A DNA stretch of 64,000 nucleotides. Source: Kondoa malvinella (taxonomy: Eukaryota; Basidiomycota; Agaricostilbomycetes; Agaricostilbales; Kondoaceae). Below the pieces are notes generated by a model. That model made no database searches, had not been told where the DNA came from, and worked only from the letters and a program-made list of their open reading frames with translations. Positions 1 through 11,913 of this stretch are shown one piece after another (the first letter of the stretch is position 1; every line of letters starts with the position of its first letter). Both the position numbers and the translations under genes were made by a program. The DNA lies in contig BCIM01000001.1 of NCBI GenBank assembly GCA_039545315.1, positions 1,074,443-1,138,442 on the forward strand. The letters run 5' to 3'.

Positions 1-125
1 CTTTCAATCCCCTACAGACACGCACGTAGAGTTGTGAAATAGATGTGAAATAGCTTGAGATCTGTGAAATGTGGATACTCACTCAACTACCGATGTTATT
101 GACATCTGCTCTTGACTTCTTACAG

Positions 126-1456
126 CCAAAGTGAAACAGCTACAAGAATGGCAGGGCAACAGAATCTGATGGACGCTTCTCTGCCGCACACAGTCGAGCT
201 GTCCTTCTTTGGCGAAGCTCAGCCTCAGCGACAACGAAAACAATCTTCACTTCGCAAGCCATCCTCTCCCTTGAGGCAGCGGGTCCTCACCCAGACAGCA
301 CAGCAGCATGCCGCAGATCAGTCAAGCCAATATGGAACCATCAAACTGACTGATCTGCCTACGAATGAAGACATGTTGATGAACGAGTCTGCGTTCTTGT
401 CGCCGGCTGACACTACTTCAATACTCAGTTCCAGTCTCTTTGAAGGCAAGGGAAGGCGGGTGGTCAGTAGGCAGGCGCAAGAGGCCGAGCTGGAAGTGTT
501 GAATGAGAATACACCACCTGCAGCAAGAGCTAGTCGAAGGGTGTACGAACGACCTGCGCAGCCTATGAAAGAGTGAGTCTCTCTCTATCATATGCATAAT
601 CCTCTGATTGTGCTTCAGTCCCCGCTCATCAGCACTGCGAGGCTCACCCGCTCGACAAGCCTCACCTCGCGATCCAGTCAAACGCATCCCATCCGCAGAC
701 TCGGAAGATCGCAAAGCCCGCTTACACGACCTCTTCTCTCAAATGCGCTCTCAACCCACGCAACCTCAACGCCAGACTCTAGCACCTCGAGCTGGACCTA
801 CACCTCCTAGACAACCTCAAGCTTATCCATCTACCCAATCTAGGATCCGAGCACTACTAGCTACTAAATCGCCATCACAATTACCAGCTCGAGCTGCAGA
901 TCGGAAAATTGAAATAGCACGCGATGATCCGTTTAAAGCACCTCAAACGAGCAGTCGACCAAAATCAATGTTTGTCGCTGAATCTCACAGTAAGCCGACT
1001 ACGACAAGACCTAAAAGTCTTGCTACTCGAAGCCATACTTCAAGCTCGTTGGCGGAATTAGCTGGACCGGAAAGAAAGATTGCTCGATCAACTACTTCAT
1101 CTGCTCTAGCAACACCTTCATCTCGATTACCTTCTTCCCGCTCATCAGCTACAATAGCTCGACTGCCCACATCTCGATCGACAGCCTCGCTAGCGACACC
1201 TCGCGCTCCACAAGATGTGTTTAGCGTACCTGCTCTACCGATTGCAAGAGTCAGAGCTACTCCAATTCAGTCTGGTCTCCCTTCTAGCAGATCGGCGACC
1301 GGGTTGAAGGAGAGGTCGAGTACCGCTTCGAGCTCGCCGGGGAGTAGATCGATTGGAACGCAGGAACAGAGGAACTCACCTAGGGAGTATAGGATGAGCA
1401 GACTGAGCAATGAGGCGAGTGTAGGGAGGGAAGACCCAGTCCGACGGATGCGATAG
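126..1456 (+). CDS. Ser/Thr/Arg-rich disordered protein, 5' end not resolved
   Basis: Not recognised. An acceptor (tgacttcttacag) ends at 125, so an upstream exon or a leader intron probably exists; the first in-frame ATG visible is at 148. Exon 1 runs to 572, a GT-AG intron covers 573-618, and exon 2 continues the frame to a TAG at 1454-1456, giving about 430 visible residues. The protein is dominated by Ser, Thr, Pro and Arg, with repeated SSRLPSSRS/PTSRSTAS-like blocks between residues 200 and 330, and has no signal peptide or membrane segment. One ordered-looking stretch is RKARLHDLFSQMRSQ. Composition suggests a regulatory, cytoskeletal or nuclear linker protein, but that is only inference. 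It converges on the next gene with 167 bp between stops. Confidence 0.6.
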
Positions 1457-1623
1457 AATGTATTTGGGGGGGTGTGTTTCGTTCATCTTTATTTTTATGC
1501 TCGTCCGCTTGTACAAGAAGTGCGAATGTATTAATTACCGCTTGAGAGTATATCATGAGATGGTATGTACAGTCACAGCCTGACAACTTGTCACATATTG
1601 GTATTCCTTCAACGACTTTGATG

Positions 1624-4220
1624 CTATGGAAGTGGTGAGGCAGGTGTCGTAGGTGTAGACGGTGTAGAGGTAGATTCGACTGCCCCGCCTTTGCGCATCC
1701 AGCTGTAAGACAGAATTGGCCATTAGCTCGTGAACACGCAGAGGACCAGCTTGCTTACATAGGCACTTTCTTCTGACTTCCCGCTGGACTAGAAACAGCA
1801 GGACTAACGCTTCTCGCTGGTGCTGGAATACTGATCGCCCCTCCCTCTCTACTTCCCCATTCATTGAACCTCTTTGTGTCTTTTACTTCATCAACAATAA
1901 TTGGAAAGCTTTGGTCTTGATCAGACTCGACCTTGACTGGCTGAGGAGTAGGCGATGGCGATGGTGCGAGTGAGCGATGGAAAGATTCCGAAGGTGAAGA
2001 CGGTTTGGTCGAAGGTTGGCCGTCAACTTCTCGTGAGTCTTCTTCGTTGTCAGTCTCCATGTCTGGCATGTCGCTAGGTGGAGGAGAGACGCTGGATGAG
2101 ACGGAAAGATTAGAGAAGGTATTGGTCATGCCCTGATCTGTGGATTCCACCTGTGAGGCAGACACAGGCTGAGGATCTGAGGCGGCTCGCGGATGCTGAG
2201 CTGCTTCCATTTCGCTGTCTACAACTGGAATTGCTGGAGCTATTGTAGTGTCGTTCGCTGGAAGCTTTTCTACAGGCGTGATTTGCTCCTTTGGCTCGGT
2301 CTTCGGTTGCTCGCTGTCCTTCGCCTGAGCTTGCGACTTTCCGGCTGCAGCAGATGCGTTCTGAGACGATTCTTGATCAGGAGATGCCGCCTTCTTAGTC
2401 TCGGCAGAACCCTCGACAGCTGAAGAATGTTTGCCGTCCGCCAGCTCAACATCCTTTGAGCTCCCTTCCTCTTTCGCTCTGACTCCCACTTCTTTCGCCT
2501 TGCCCTCATCTGCTTTGACCAACGTTCTCTTCTTCTTTGTCAAATCCACTTTTCCCACAGGTCCAACAGGTTTATTGATCGCAGCACCAGGTCTTCCAAT
2601 CCTGGCTTTCGAAACCACATTAGCCGCTTGACCCAATTCCTCTTTCTTTGGCTCCTTCTTGATCGGACCCATCCGAGAAGTTACTGAAGTTCTTTTCGTG
2701 ACGGCTGCAGAGATGGAAGGTGATGCGCCAGGATTGCTTAATTTCGGAGTATTGGATTTCGCTAGCGGTCCGCCGAGGCGAGCTTTGGACATGACTTTGC
2801 CTGCTGGTGAGTCTTTCGATATCCCAGGTGCGGTATTGGGTTCCTTCGCTAAGCCTTTCGGTGTGCCCTGCTGATCGAAGGAGCTGGCAGGCTTGGGTTG
2901 ATCTGAAGTTTTCGTGATCGTGGGACTGGAGACAGTCGCTTTGGATGTACGCTTAGCTGAAGCAGCTGTCGGCCGACTGAGCGTGGAAGAAGTGCGAGGT
3001 TTCGGTGTAGCGTCTGCTTTCGATAGAGGGGATTCTCTCGGTTTGACAATAGGTTTACGAGGTATTGGACTGCCATTAGATTCTGATCGGGACGCTCCTC
3101 TTCCCAGACTGGACGTCTCAGCCAATTTCGAAGTAGAAGCAGAACTTGTGCCAGACACTGTGGTCTTGGTAGTCTTTGGAGAAGCTCCGAGTCTGTTCTT
3201 TGCGAGAAAGCTGGCAGTAGGAGAGTTGACACTTCGCTTCAAGCTTGAGGCACTAATAGCTGATTGAGACTCTGCTGTCGACTCGGAAGCAGCTCTGCGA
3301 GGAAAGGTAGCTGGTGCGATAGGCTTCTTGACTGCTCGTACAGGACTTGCTTGTTTCGGAGCAGCGTTGGACTTTGGCTCTGCTACTTTCTGAATATCTT
3401 GCGCAAGAGCAGCTGGAGGTATTTCGACATTTGCTTTGGTCGCTTCGTTTGTCGTCACTTCGCTGCTGGTTGGGACTGGCGCCTCTTGTTCAAACTTGAC
3501 TTCGTTGCTGACAGACGAAGGACGCCTACTAGGCAGTGACGCGCTCAAGCTATGCGGAGACAGGCCACCTTGTGATCCTCTGGAAATTGATCTGACGAGG
3601 GGTGTTGGCGACAACGACGAGTTTCCATCTGTAGCTGCAAGTAAACAGTCAGCTCGGCGCTACAATATGCTGTAGCGGGTACTGCTCACCATCCGTGTCT
3701 ATGCGCTGCTGAAACAGCGAGACCAACTCTGATGCACGACGTCCTCTGTCAATATCGTTCAGTCTGTGCCTACGCGCATTGCAACGGACTGCTTACCGAC
3801 GCTCGTCTGGCAAAGGCATAAGTTCACCTCTGTCGTCGCAGAGTCGTGATGGTACAAAACAAGAAATGTCCAGAAGGTCTTCGCCTTGGGGGACGCGCGC
3901 GATGTCGAAAATGCTGCTTCGCTGAGCAAAGTATCGACTGTCTCGACAGCTTCAGAGGGCGCACAAGCGGAGGTCCGAATGACTGCGACGAGCGAGATGC
4001 TTCCTTCGCGTCCGTCTGCTCGGCAAGAGAACGTGAAGAAGTCGTCCAAGAGCTCCACGCTACCGCTCCAGTCTCGTAATGTGCACTAGGTGCTGCTACT
4101 ATCTAGCGCTGTCGACTCACGTCGATCTTTCCACTTGTGCTCGGCACTCGAAGATTGGTTCTGAGATGAACACCTTCTATCTCTTCTTGACAGACTCGTG
4201 ATTCTTGAAGCCAGTCTCAT
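1624..4220 (-). CDS. Long Ser/Lys/Ala-rich disordered protein
   Basis: Not recognised. The best-supported part is one large exon (1759-3634) coding about 620 residues rich in Ser, Pro, Lys, Ala and Glu. An intron (1703-1758) joins it to a final exon (1624-1702) adding PIWMRKGGAVEST and a Thr/Pro tail. Upstream, exon 3690-3745 (RRASELVSLFQQRIDTD) and an exon ending at 3797 (LMPLPDERR) splice in frame. The most 5' part is a model only: an ATG at 4220, a donor gtgagtcg near 4120, and an intron of about 63 nt ending near 3922. The acidic C-terminal segment FPIIVDEVKDTKRFNEW looks more conserved than the rest. No membrane segment. It may be a scaffold or chromatin/cytoskeleton-associated protein; no function is claimed. 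If the start is right, only 84 bp separate it from the divergent gene at 4305. Confidence 0.55.
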
Positions 4221-4304
4221 TTTATCTGCTTCTTTGCTGTCCCTGACGACCGCTTTGCTTGCTGTACACTCCATTGTGTCGCTCTCTGCGCAAGAGATAG
4301 TGCC

Positions 4305-5707
4305 ATGAAAGGGCTGGTCCCTGCTTTGGTCGCTCTGTTCTGTGCGATATGCGCTAGGGTTGGGTGTCAAGAGACGACTTGGCAGGACGACGATAAGCGA
4401 ATTACGTATACGCCTTCAGGTAGGCTTGTCGCAAAAGCCGTCTCGAACCTATTGACAGTTATCTATAGCCCGATGGTGTATGTCCAAGTCACATGAGCAA
4501 GAACTTTGCTGACACATTCTATAGCTCATTGGAGTGCCAGAGAGACAGTGTCAAGCGGTACTTTATCATTTTCAAGCGATGCACAAGCTAGCTATTCCTT
4601 TACCTTCGAAGGTGCGTCTAGTCGAAAAGTACGGTCGGCAAAGCCTAACAGTCCTCCAGGCACTGGATTCCAAATATACGGACCTAAGGGCTACAATAAC
4701 GGTTTTTGCGACTATACTATCGTTAGTGCTTCGTCTCGCTCCTTATTTCGTCATTAGACGTCTTTCTGCAGGATGACACGACCACAGGCAACTTTGATCA
4801 ATACGAGGCATATACAGACATCGACTTGGTGCCTGTACTGCTGCTTGAGCAAAGAAATCTACAAGCTGGAACCCATGAAGTTGTAGTCAGCAATCGAGCA
4901 GGAGATGACGGAAGGATATCAAGAGGAGGGCAGCCCGATATCGCGCTAGACTACATTGTCATCTTCAGCACATCGGCGACCCAGAAGTTGGCAGCTGGTG
5001 ATGCAAATTCGACTGATGTTACAAGGGATTTCGAGATCATCATTCTCGAACCGGCACCGCCAATTCCTACTTCGAGCTCGGCTACACCTACTAGTAGCGC
5101 AACATCGACTCAATCGACGAGACCGGCAAGTACGTTCGTACCAGCTCCAATTCGCACTCTTCTCCCAGCCGAACCAAAAGACGAATCAACCGATGCAGCA
5201 GCGGCGTCTCAGTCAGCCTCGAGCAAGCCGAAAGATCAGACTATTTTGATTGCAGCAGTCTCTAGTGCTCTAGCAGCAGTCGCGATCCTTTTTGGCATTG
5301 TGATTTCCTGCATTCTCTATCGGCGACGCAAGAAACGCAATCAAGCTCCTTCAACCGCAGCACCACCTTCAGTCATTTCACACCGGTCTCATGCGACTAC
5401 ACCATCATCCATTGCGAAAGGCTCTGTTCATTCTCCCATACATTCACCGCCGATACAGATGCCCGCCAGTTCACCAATGATGCAAAGAGCACCATCATAT
5501 ACGCATCCTCAGCCTTCTTTCTTCCATCCTCCCCCTATTCAATACCTGCCCCCGGAATCCTTCATCTCGATGCGGTATAGCGAGCGACGGACAAGTTACG
5601 GTGGTTTGAGCAGGACTACAAGAGCTGATTCGAATATCGATCCGTACATGTCAGGCGATGATCAGGAAAGGCCGGGTGATAACAGGAGCAGCAGGGGCTA
5701 TATATGA
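4305..5707 (+). CDS. Secreted-domain single-pass membrane protein, tandem paralog A
   Basis: Five exons (4305-4419, 4469-4477, 4525-4611, 4660-4721, 4772-5707) total 1209 nt, an exact 402-residue frame. It has an N-terminal signal peptide (MKGLVPALVALFCAICARVG). An extracellular domain begins ETTWQDDDKRITYTPSG and continues to about residue 195 with NLQAGTHEVVVSNRAGDD and ALDYIVIF. A Ser/Thr/Pro linker follows, then one membrane helix (TILIAAVSSALAAVAILFGI) stopped by RRRKKR, then a Pro/Ser cytosolic tail of about 120 residues. The WxDDDxRIxYxPxG...W start is the pattern of a galactose-binding-like domain common in basidiomycete single-pass membrane proteins. A cell-surface ligand-binding or sensor role is inferred. 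The 9-nt second exon supplies the conserved Trp and is needed to hold the frame. Confidence 0.85.
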
Positions 5708-6152
5708 GAATTGTCGTATTTGTACTTGCTTGGAGGAAATGTGGTTCCAAGCAAACGATGACTACATCCTGCAGAGCAGCAATACCATTCGCGTTATCCG
5801 GGTATCGCGCTAGAACTCTTCCAAGGCTTCTGGTCCGACATGCAGACTCTCAAAGTCGCGCCAGCTTCCACTGCAACTGAAAGATTTCCAATAGTCTAAT
5901 TGGCAGCCGGTTTGTAAGGAGAAGCACAAGCTTTGAGCGCTGTTTCGCTCTGTTTCTGCCCATCTCCGTACCTTCACGGACCTAGAAGTTTGCTTCTGCG
6001 TGTGCATCTTCATTTCTTTCTCGGTCAGGCTGGCTTGTTTCTTTGCTGTATGAAACATCTCTGCTGTCTCGTGTCCTGCACAACAACCCTGCTTTGCTCG
6101 CGTACACAGTATCTTCCTCCTCCGTCCGAGCAAAGCGACAGGTTAAAGTGCG
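5708..6152. other. Intergenic spacer between tandem paralogs
   Basis: 445 bp between the stop of paralog A and the start of paralog B. It should hold the terminator of A and the promoter of B. Short chance reading frames occur on both strands without splice or start context. No repeat or RNA gene was recognised. Confidence 0.6.
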
Positions 6153-7473
6153 ATGAGGTCCAATCTGGTTCGGTTAGCTCTTTGTGTCATCTTCACCCTT
6201 GTTGCAAGCTATGCTCGTGCTCAAGAGACTTGGCAAGACGATGATACACGGATCACGTACGAGCCGAAAGGTATGCCTTGATATGTTCATGCCTTCATTA
6301 GCTGATCTCATTTCGCTCCGCAGGCAGCTGGAGTGAGTAATACTTCTTTTGGCGGAGTCAGCCGCTCATCTACCATAGATCATTGGACTGGAGCTTCTAC
6401 TGTTTCCAGCGGAACCATATCTTTCACCAGTCGAGCGCAAGCCAACTACTCCTTCTCTTTCGAAGGTAAATTCCCGTCTTATCGGTTACTTGCGTCCTCT
6501 GACGTACCTTCTAGGCACTACGTTTGAGCTCTGGGGCTCGACGAAGCAGGACAGAGGTTGGGTCGACGTAGCTGTCGTAAGAATATCTCAACGTGTTATC
6601 ACAAGCGCTTAACACCAGGTGATTTTATACAGGATGGTCAAAGCGCTGGTTCCTTCGACCAATTCGAAGCATCAAAAGCCAACGTCACAGCACCCATTCA
6701 ACAGATATCGATAAACAACCTAGCGGCTGGAACTCATGAAGTCGTGGTCAACAACAGAGGAGGTGACGATGCTAGAATTCCGAGTCGAGGACAACCTGTA
6801 AGTCTGCTCGCTCTTCAGCAGCAAATCCGCTTGCTCATGTTTGGGTTCGCTCATGCAGGATCTAGCCATTGACTATATCGTCATTCGGAATGAGCCGCCT
6901 GCCAGCGCATCTTCCGCACCTCTTCAATCTACCAGCAATGCTAAGACAAGTACAACTTCTGAAGACGTCCCAATCATCAAGCTGGAATCGGATGACCTTG
7001 CCCCAAACTTCAAGACCAGTTCAAGCCCTGCCTCATCCTCCAGTATTTCGACGTCCTCGTCATCAATAGCATCTAGCGATACAGCTGCATCAGCAGTGGA
7101 AGCTCGAACGGAAGAGAGCCAAAATCAGACCGTCCTCGTCGCGGCCATATGCAGCAGTTTAGCCGCCCTCGTTATTCTGTTCGGCATACTGACTGGTTAT
7201 ATCCTGTATCGACGGAAGCAAATCTCCTCTTCTGCACGACCTGTCTCATACGTGCCAAACTTCTCAACTGCTGCTTCGCCGGTTAAGGAGGATTGTTATT
7301 CGCCTAGACTCTACTCGTCTGCTCAACATCAACCAGCGCCCGCTGAAGTCTTCGCCCCAGAGGCACCCTTTTCCTCCTATGGATACGCTCGACGCAGCTA
7401 TGGCGGAACAACTGGATGGACGAGAGCGCTGTCGGAGTCGGACAAATCTAGCTTGGATAGACAGTTCCGATAG
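6153..7473 (+). CDS. Secreted-domain single-pass membrane protein, tandem paralog B
   Basis: Six exons (6153-6270, 6324-6332, 6379-6465, 6515-6576, 6633-6797, 6859-7473) sum to 1056 nt, 351 residues. The layout matches the gene 450 bp upstream: signal peptide (SNLVRLALCVIFTLVASYAR), ETWQDDDTRITYEPKG domain start, LAAGTHEVVVNNRGGDDARI near the domain end, Ser-rich linker, one membrane helix (VLVAAICSSLAALVILFGIL), RRK stop, and a Tyr/Pro-rich tail ending in RRSYGG and Ser-rich residues. Exons 2, 3 and 4 are exactly the same lengths as in paralog A (9, 87, 62 nt), so the pair arose by tandem duplication. The intron at 6798-6858 has no counterpart in A, where the same position is uninterrupted coding sequence. 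The cytosolic tails share an RRxSYGG motif, a possible signalling or sorting element. Confidence 0.85.
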
Positions 7474-7636
7474 ACGCGACGTGTCATATGTGCATCAGTA
7501 AATGGGTCCAATGGATGTCACTCTGTAGCCTTGTGAAACGAAACGAGGATGGATACGAATACAACGCGAACAAGTATCGGTTGATTCAGGCATCCAAAGG
7601 CTTGTAACCTGATAATTGCAAATGCTCCTTTGTACA

Positions 7637-10239
7637 TCACCAAGACTCCCAAGCAGTCGCAGGCTGTAACAGCGCGTGTCAGTTCCGCCGTTCTTGACAT
7701 GGAGCAGAGTGCTTACCATAGCAATCAAGCGGTTGAACAGCTCATTCCGTCTGTGAATCGCTGTCACGTAATGTGAAGTCCCTTGGTTATCGACAATGAC
7801 CAGCCCATCCGCTACTTCTTGTCCTAGCACAGCACCGACGACCAATTTTGACTTGAAGCCCAACCCGCCGACTTTCTTCAGCTCTTTTATATCAATCAAT
7901 TGCACAGAGAAAGCAGCTTCATCTTTGGCCAAAAGTTTCTGGTAAATGAAAGAGACGCAAGGTGTGGTCGCAGCCGTGCTAATGATGAGGTAGCCCTTTT
8001 TGCCATGAAATCTACATTTGTAGACTTTTCGCATGGAGCGCAGATCTGTGGTCAGAACCATCAGTGACCTTAGAACCAATAGTGAAAACTCACGGCTTGG
8101 TCCATCAGCGATCTTGCGCTCCTCGGGGTCCGCATGGCCAGGCAAAGCACCCAGCCGTTGTTTCGCATGCTCGCTTCCCACTGATGCCTTTACTCTGTCG
8201 ACGCCCAATGCAGTGCTGACACCACCTTTGGCGAATGTCTTCATGGCATTGACGATCTTGCGACCAGGCTTCTGCTTGGCCTTTTCAAGCTGTTCAGGTG
8301 GCACGCCTTCAGGTTTCTGCTCCGCCGCAACGCGATCATGTTCATCGTCCGATTCATCCTCGTCAATCTCATAATCGGATGGAATGTCTGCTTCTGCTTC
8401 CTTGGCATTCTCTGGTGATTCTGCATAGATCGGCGGAGGGGGTAGCGGTGTCTTCTCAGCTTCGCCAAGTCGTAATAAAGTGAGGGTAAGTTGAGCATTT
8501 GTTGGGACACCGAGGAGCAAAGTGCTGCATAGACAATCAGGGATCATCCGTATCACCTGATCAATAAGCTTACTTCCTGAGCTCCAGATATTGCGGCCAG
8601 TTGGGCACATTCACGTTCAGCCAATGAATGCCTCGTGTAATCAAAGGTTGACCAAAGAAGCCAAACCCAGCACCAAAGCTGATACCACGAGCTACCAGAC
8701 CGGGCGGAATGACGAGCGACGCGAGAAAGAGACCAGCGACGATACCAGCCAGCTTTAGTCGAACGTCATCGCGGAACGGTAGTGTTGGACTCAAGACGCT
8801 GTGAGTCGATGGGATAAACACAAGGCAAGCTCCTAGCTGTCTCGTCTCTACTCACTTGGCAAAGCGTTCCCAACCATCTGATGTATCCGACATGAGACGT
8901 TGTACAGGTCTGACGTTCTTCCACATGGCATCCATCACTGTGCCAATTCGGAATAGTCAATAAGGCAATACATGGCATACAGGCCGCTTACTAGGCTCCT
9001 TGGTATGATCTTTGCTAGGCGGAGGGTCAGCACCGGCAGCGTCTTGTTTCGCATCAGCTGTCACCAAAGATTGTGTCCATCAGCAAGCCCAAACGTAAAA
9101 TCGATCGACTAACCAGCAGCAGCCAACAAGTTAGTCGGGTCCGGCACTTTTTTATCCGCTTTGGCAGCATGTTCTCCATCATCCTTACCGCTGCTCTTGC
9201 CTAAAGCTGAACCCAATGCTAATGTCGCAAAGGAGGCGACGAAGTTACTGGCTTCCCTTTCCGCGGCTTCACCTTTATGTTTCTCGTCTGCGCCAGTGAG
9301 CGAGTCTGTAGATTTCAGAGAACCGGCTTTAGGAGTTTGGACATTGCCTGTTTTGCTATTGATTGCTGCTATTGGTGCAGGTGGAAAGACTATAGGTCTA
9401 GCTGGTGGATGAAGGATGAGGACAGCGAGAAAGACAAAGAAAGCAGGCATGACGAGATTGAAAGCCCATGCTGTAAAGTAGCATGCGCACCATGTTGATG
9501 ACCGACGAACTTCATTCCATGATCGTAGGCGTGCAAGATGCTTTGCAAAGCCGGCTAGGCCAATAAAGACTGTATAGTAGATTCGCTCAATCTGAGTTCT
9601 GAGCTTATCTGGCGAAAACTCTTCTTCAAGCGAGACTTCAAGATCCAGATGACCGGTCGGTATTGAGCTTCTGGGTATACTTTTGACGTGTTGTGTTTGC
9701 CCATTGAATCGCCGTATCAATAGCCAAAGGCCATCATTCGCCAAACCTCTCCTGCAGTAAATCTAAGCCTGGTCATATAGCATAACAAGCAGCTTACACC
9801 AAGTCTGTAGGCACATTATCCGGATCACTGGAATCGCATATTAGTTCAACACTTCCCGCGCGCATGACTACAAGACTCACTCGTCCCACCCAATGCTATT
9901 CGTACTAGGGTCCGCAGCAGCTTTAGACAATAACGCAGCTTCACCAGACGCAATAACATGTTTCGCTTCTGGCACCGCTGCTGCACCACCCGCTTTCAAA
10001 TTATCGGGAACATCGTGAATATGAGTCTGTCTGCGAGATTCGTCTGCCTCTTCTGGTTCTGCAGGGTTCACGTTGGGCACAGGAGGTTCTCGTTCGACCA
10101 GAACTGCATCATCTTGCATTGTTTGCGTCGGGGGTGGTTCCTGAATTATCGTCGAAGTCGCATTTGTTGCAACATGGGAATCTTCATAAGGAGGAGCAGG
10201 CCCTTGCGGCGGCAGGTCCAGAGGCTCGGCCAGTGGCAT
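7637..10239 (-). CDS. DUF3292 family membrane protein
   Basis: Nine exons (10239-9881, 9827-9798, 9751-9114, 9057-8992, 8937-8856, 8798-8574, 8524-8094, 8045-7717, 7663-7637) sum to 2187 nt, 728 residues. The N-terminus is Pro/Glu-rich; the conserved core starts around VPTDLVRGLANDGLWLLIRRFN and goes on through an hydrophobic stretch (FNLVMPAFFVFLAVLILHP), VQRLMSDTSDGWERFANVLSP, a second membrane region (GIVAGLFLASLVIPPGLVAR) and TLLLGVPTNAQLTLTLLRLGE. The C-terminal third (KVYKCRFHGKKGYLIISTA to the end) looks like a GRAM/PH-type lipid-binding fold. These are hallmarks of the fungal DUF3292 family, whose biochemical role is not established. A membrane-contact or lipid-related function is inference from the fold. 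The ATG at 10239 is preferred because it begins a conserved MPLAEPLDLPP segment after non-coding sequence. Confidence 0.85.
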
Positions 10240-10422
10240 TCTTACGTTCGAGCGTTTGGCAGTTCGCGATTGACCCTTGTAGAAAGAAGGCAAAATTGAC
10301 GTCAAACTACACATGGGAACGTGCACAAGATCTACGTCAAGCAATGTATAACGTGTGTGACTCGTGCATCTGGGCCGTTGCAGTAATTTGTTACACGGAT
10401 ACTATAGCTTATTCCCGATAAA

Positions 10423-11661
10423 TTACTTGGATCCGGTCAACCAGGAGAACCTGAGGATCGAGTCAGCTTTGATCATGGAGTAGACATGGATAGAGACATA
10501 CCATCCCTTGCTTTCAGCCTTGGCTTTCTCGCCTTTGTATGCGGCCTGTGCTCGACCCGAATCACTGGATGCTCAAACAAGCAAGCAAGCGGATCAACGC
10601 ACCTGGTTAGCGCGAGCCTTGACGTATTCCTCATCCTGACACAATCACCTTCAGCAATAGCTCGATTGTAATGCTTTGTGCGAACTCACGAGACGAGAGG
10701 TCATGTCACTGGTCAAGCCAGAAGTCTTAGACAAAGCCTTGGCGTAGGCTGCTTCAGCTTGTGCTTTTACTTCAGCACTTTGCTTCTCAGACTGTGCTCG
10801 GCGCAATTCAGAATCTTCACGTGAGATATAAGAACCAGCCGCCGCACCTTGTTGCGAATGTCATTGTATGCCTTTTCAGCCTTGTTGGTAGTTTCGTCCA
10901 TTTGAGCGTAAGCCTTGTCCTTCTGCTGCTCATAGGTCTGTTTGGCTTCTTCCCTATCGGTTCCGAAAGACAGGCATGAGCATGACCCTCAAACTCGACG
11001 AAACGTAACCGACCAGGTCTGACCAGATTTGGCCTTGGTCTTCTCCCAGCTGTCACTCATACCGTCAGAAAGCTTTTCAATAAGCTTGTGGTTAAGTACG
11101 ACTGACAATTTGTGAGCCTCGTTGTTGTATGCGTCAGCTTGCTGCTGGATAGATTTGCCTAGTTTGTGGGCATCCCGGTCCAATTCATGGGCCTTCTCAG
11201 CAGCAGAGTCTGTACGGTGCAACTGTCTGAGCTGAAGTCAGCAGACAGACGAAAGTAGCCGCACCTTTCGCCTTTTCAGCTGCGCTAGCCAGATCAGCAC
11301 CAGCGGTCTGCGCCTTCTTACGAGCTTCAACAGCGGCAGAGTCATCCGAGAAGTACATGTATGCGAGTGCTGGCAGTAGGACTGCTTATCAGCTACAAAA
11401 GCAGCAGATCCAGACCATACTGACCTCCTGCACCAACAGCGCCGACTGCCATAAGGATAGGGCCAGTGCTTGAGGAGGATTGTTGAACAGTAGCCTGGGG
11501 TGCATTGTGTACGCCAGGTCCCTATACAAAATATCTCAGACAACAAAAAGTGTGCGCCATATCTCACGAACTGGAGGCGGTTGAGGCGAAACGTAGCCAC
11601 GAGCGTTCCTGGGCTTGACGCTACGGAGAATAGGGCGAGCTGCTTGAGATGAACGATACAT
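10423..11661 (-). CDS. LEA-like mitochondrial coiled-coil membrane protein
   Basis: About nine exons join into a protein of roughly 250 residues. It starts MYRSSQAARPILRSVKPRNARG, an Arg/Ser-rich amphipathic sequence typical of a mitochondrial presequence. One membrane helix follows (ILMAVGAVGAGVLLPALAYM), then a long Ala/Lys/Glu/Gln coiled coil (AAEKAHELDRDAHKLGKS, QTYEQQKDKAYAQMDE, VKAQAEAAYAKALSKTSG) and a closing KGWFSWLTGSK. The heptad-like, Ala-Lys-Glu-rich composition resembles late-embryogenesis-abundant (LEA) proteins. An inner-membrane-anchored stress or membrane-shaping protein is inferred. The first donor is ambiguous: gttcgt keeps the frame, whereas the stronger-looking gtgaga three bases on does not. 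Several acceptors are likewise chosen by frame. It is divergent from the hydrolase at 11914 (252 bp). Confidence 0.75.
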
Positions 11662-11913
11662 GTTTGCAGAGTAGTGGTTGTAACGGGAAAACAAGACACA
11701 GACAGATGACGTCGCAAACTCGTGTCCATTTCGCGGGTGTCTGTCCGAGCTCATCAAGGCATGTGAACGTGTTGGGAATTCTTTTGCATCTGTACAATCA
11801 TCTTTAGATACCACAAGGGCTCTCCCTCTCTCGTATACCGCTTGACGCAAACTTCTCACTTTTGTTGAGCAGCTGCGTCTGCCAGTCGCTGAGCTTCGAT
11901 AGCTTCAGCTCTT

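Larger units (their letters stand above)
4305..7473 (+). repeat. Tandem duplication of a membrane-protein gene
   Basis: The genes at 4305-5707 and 6153-7473 are diverged direct copies in the same orientation. They share domain order, three identical internal exon lengths, and the motifs ETxWQDDD, LAAGTHEVVV-like and RRxSYGG. Nucleotide identity is low outside the domain core, so the duplication is old. Confidence 0.8.
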
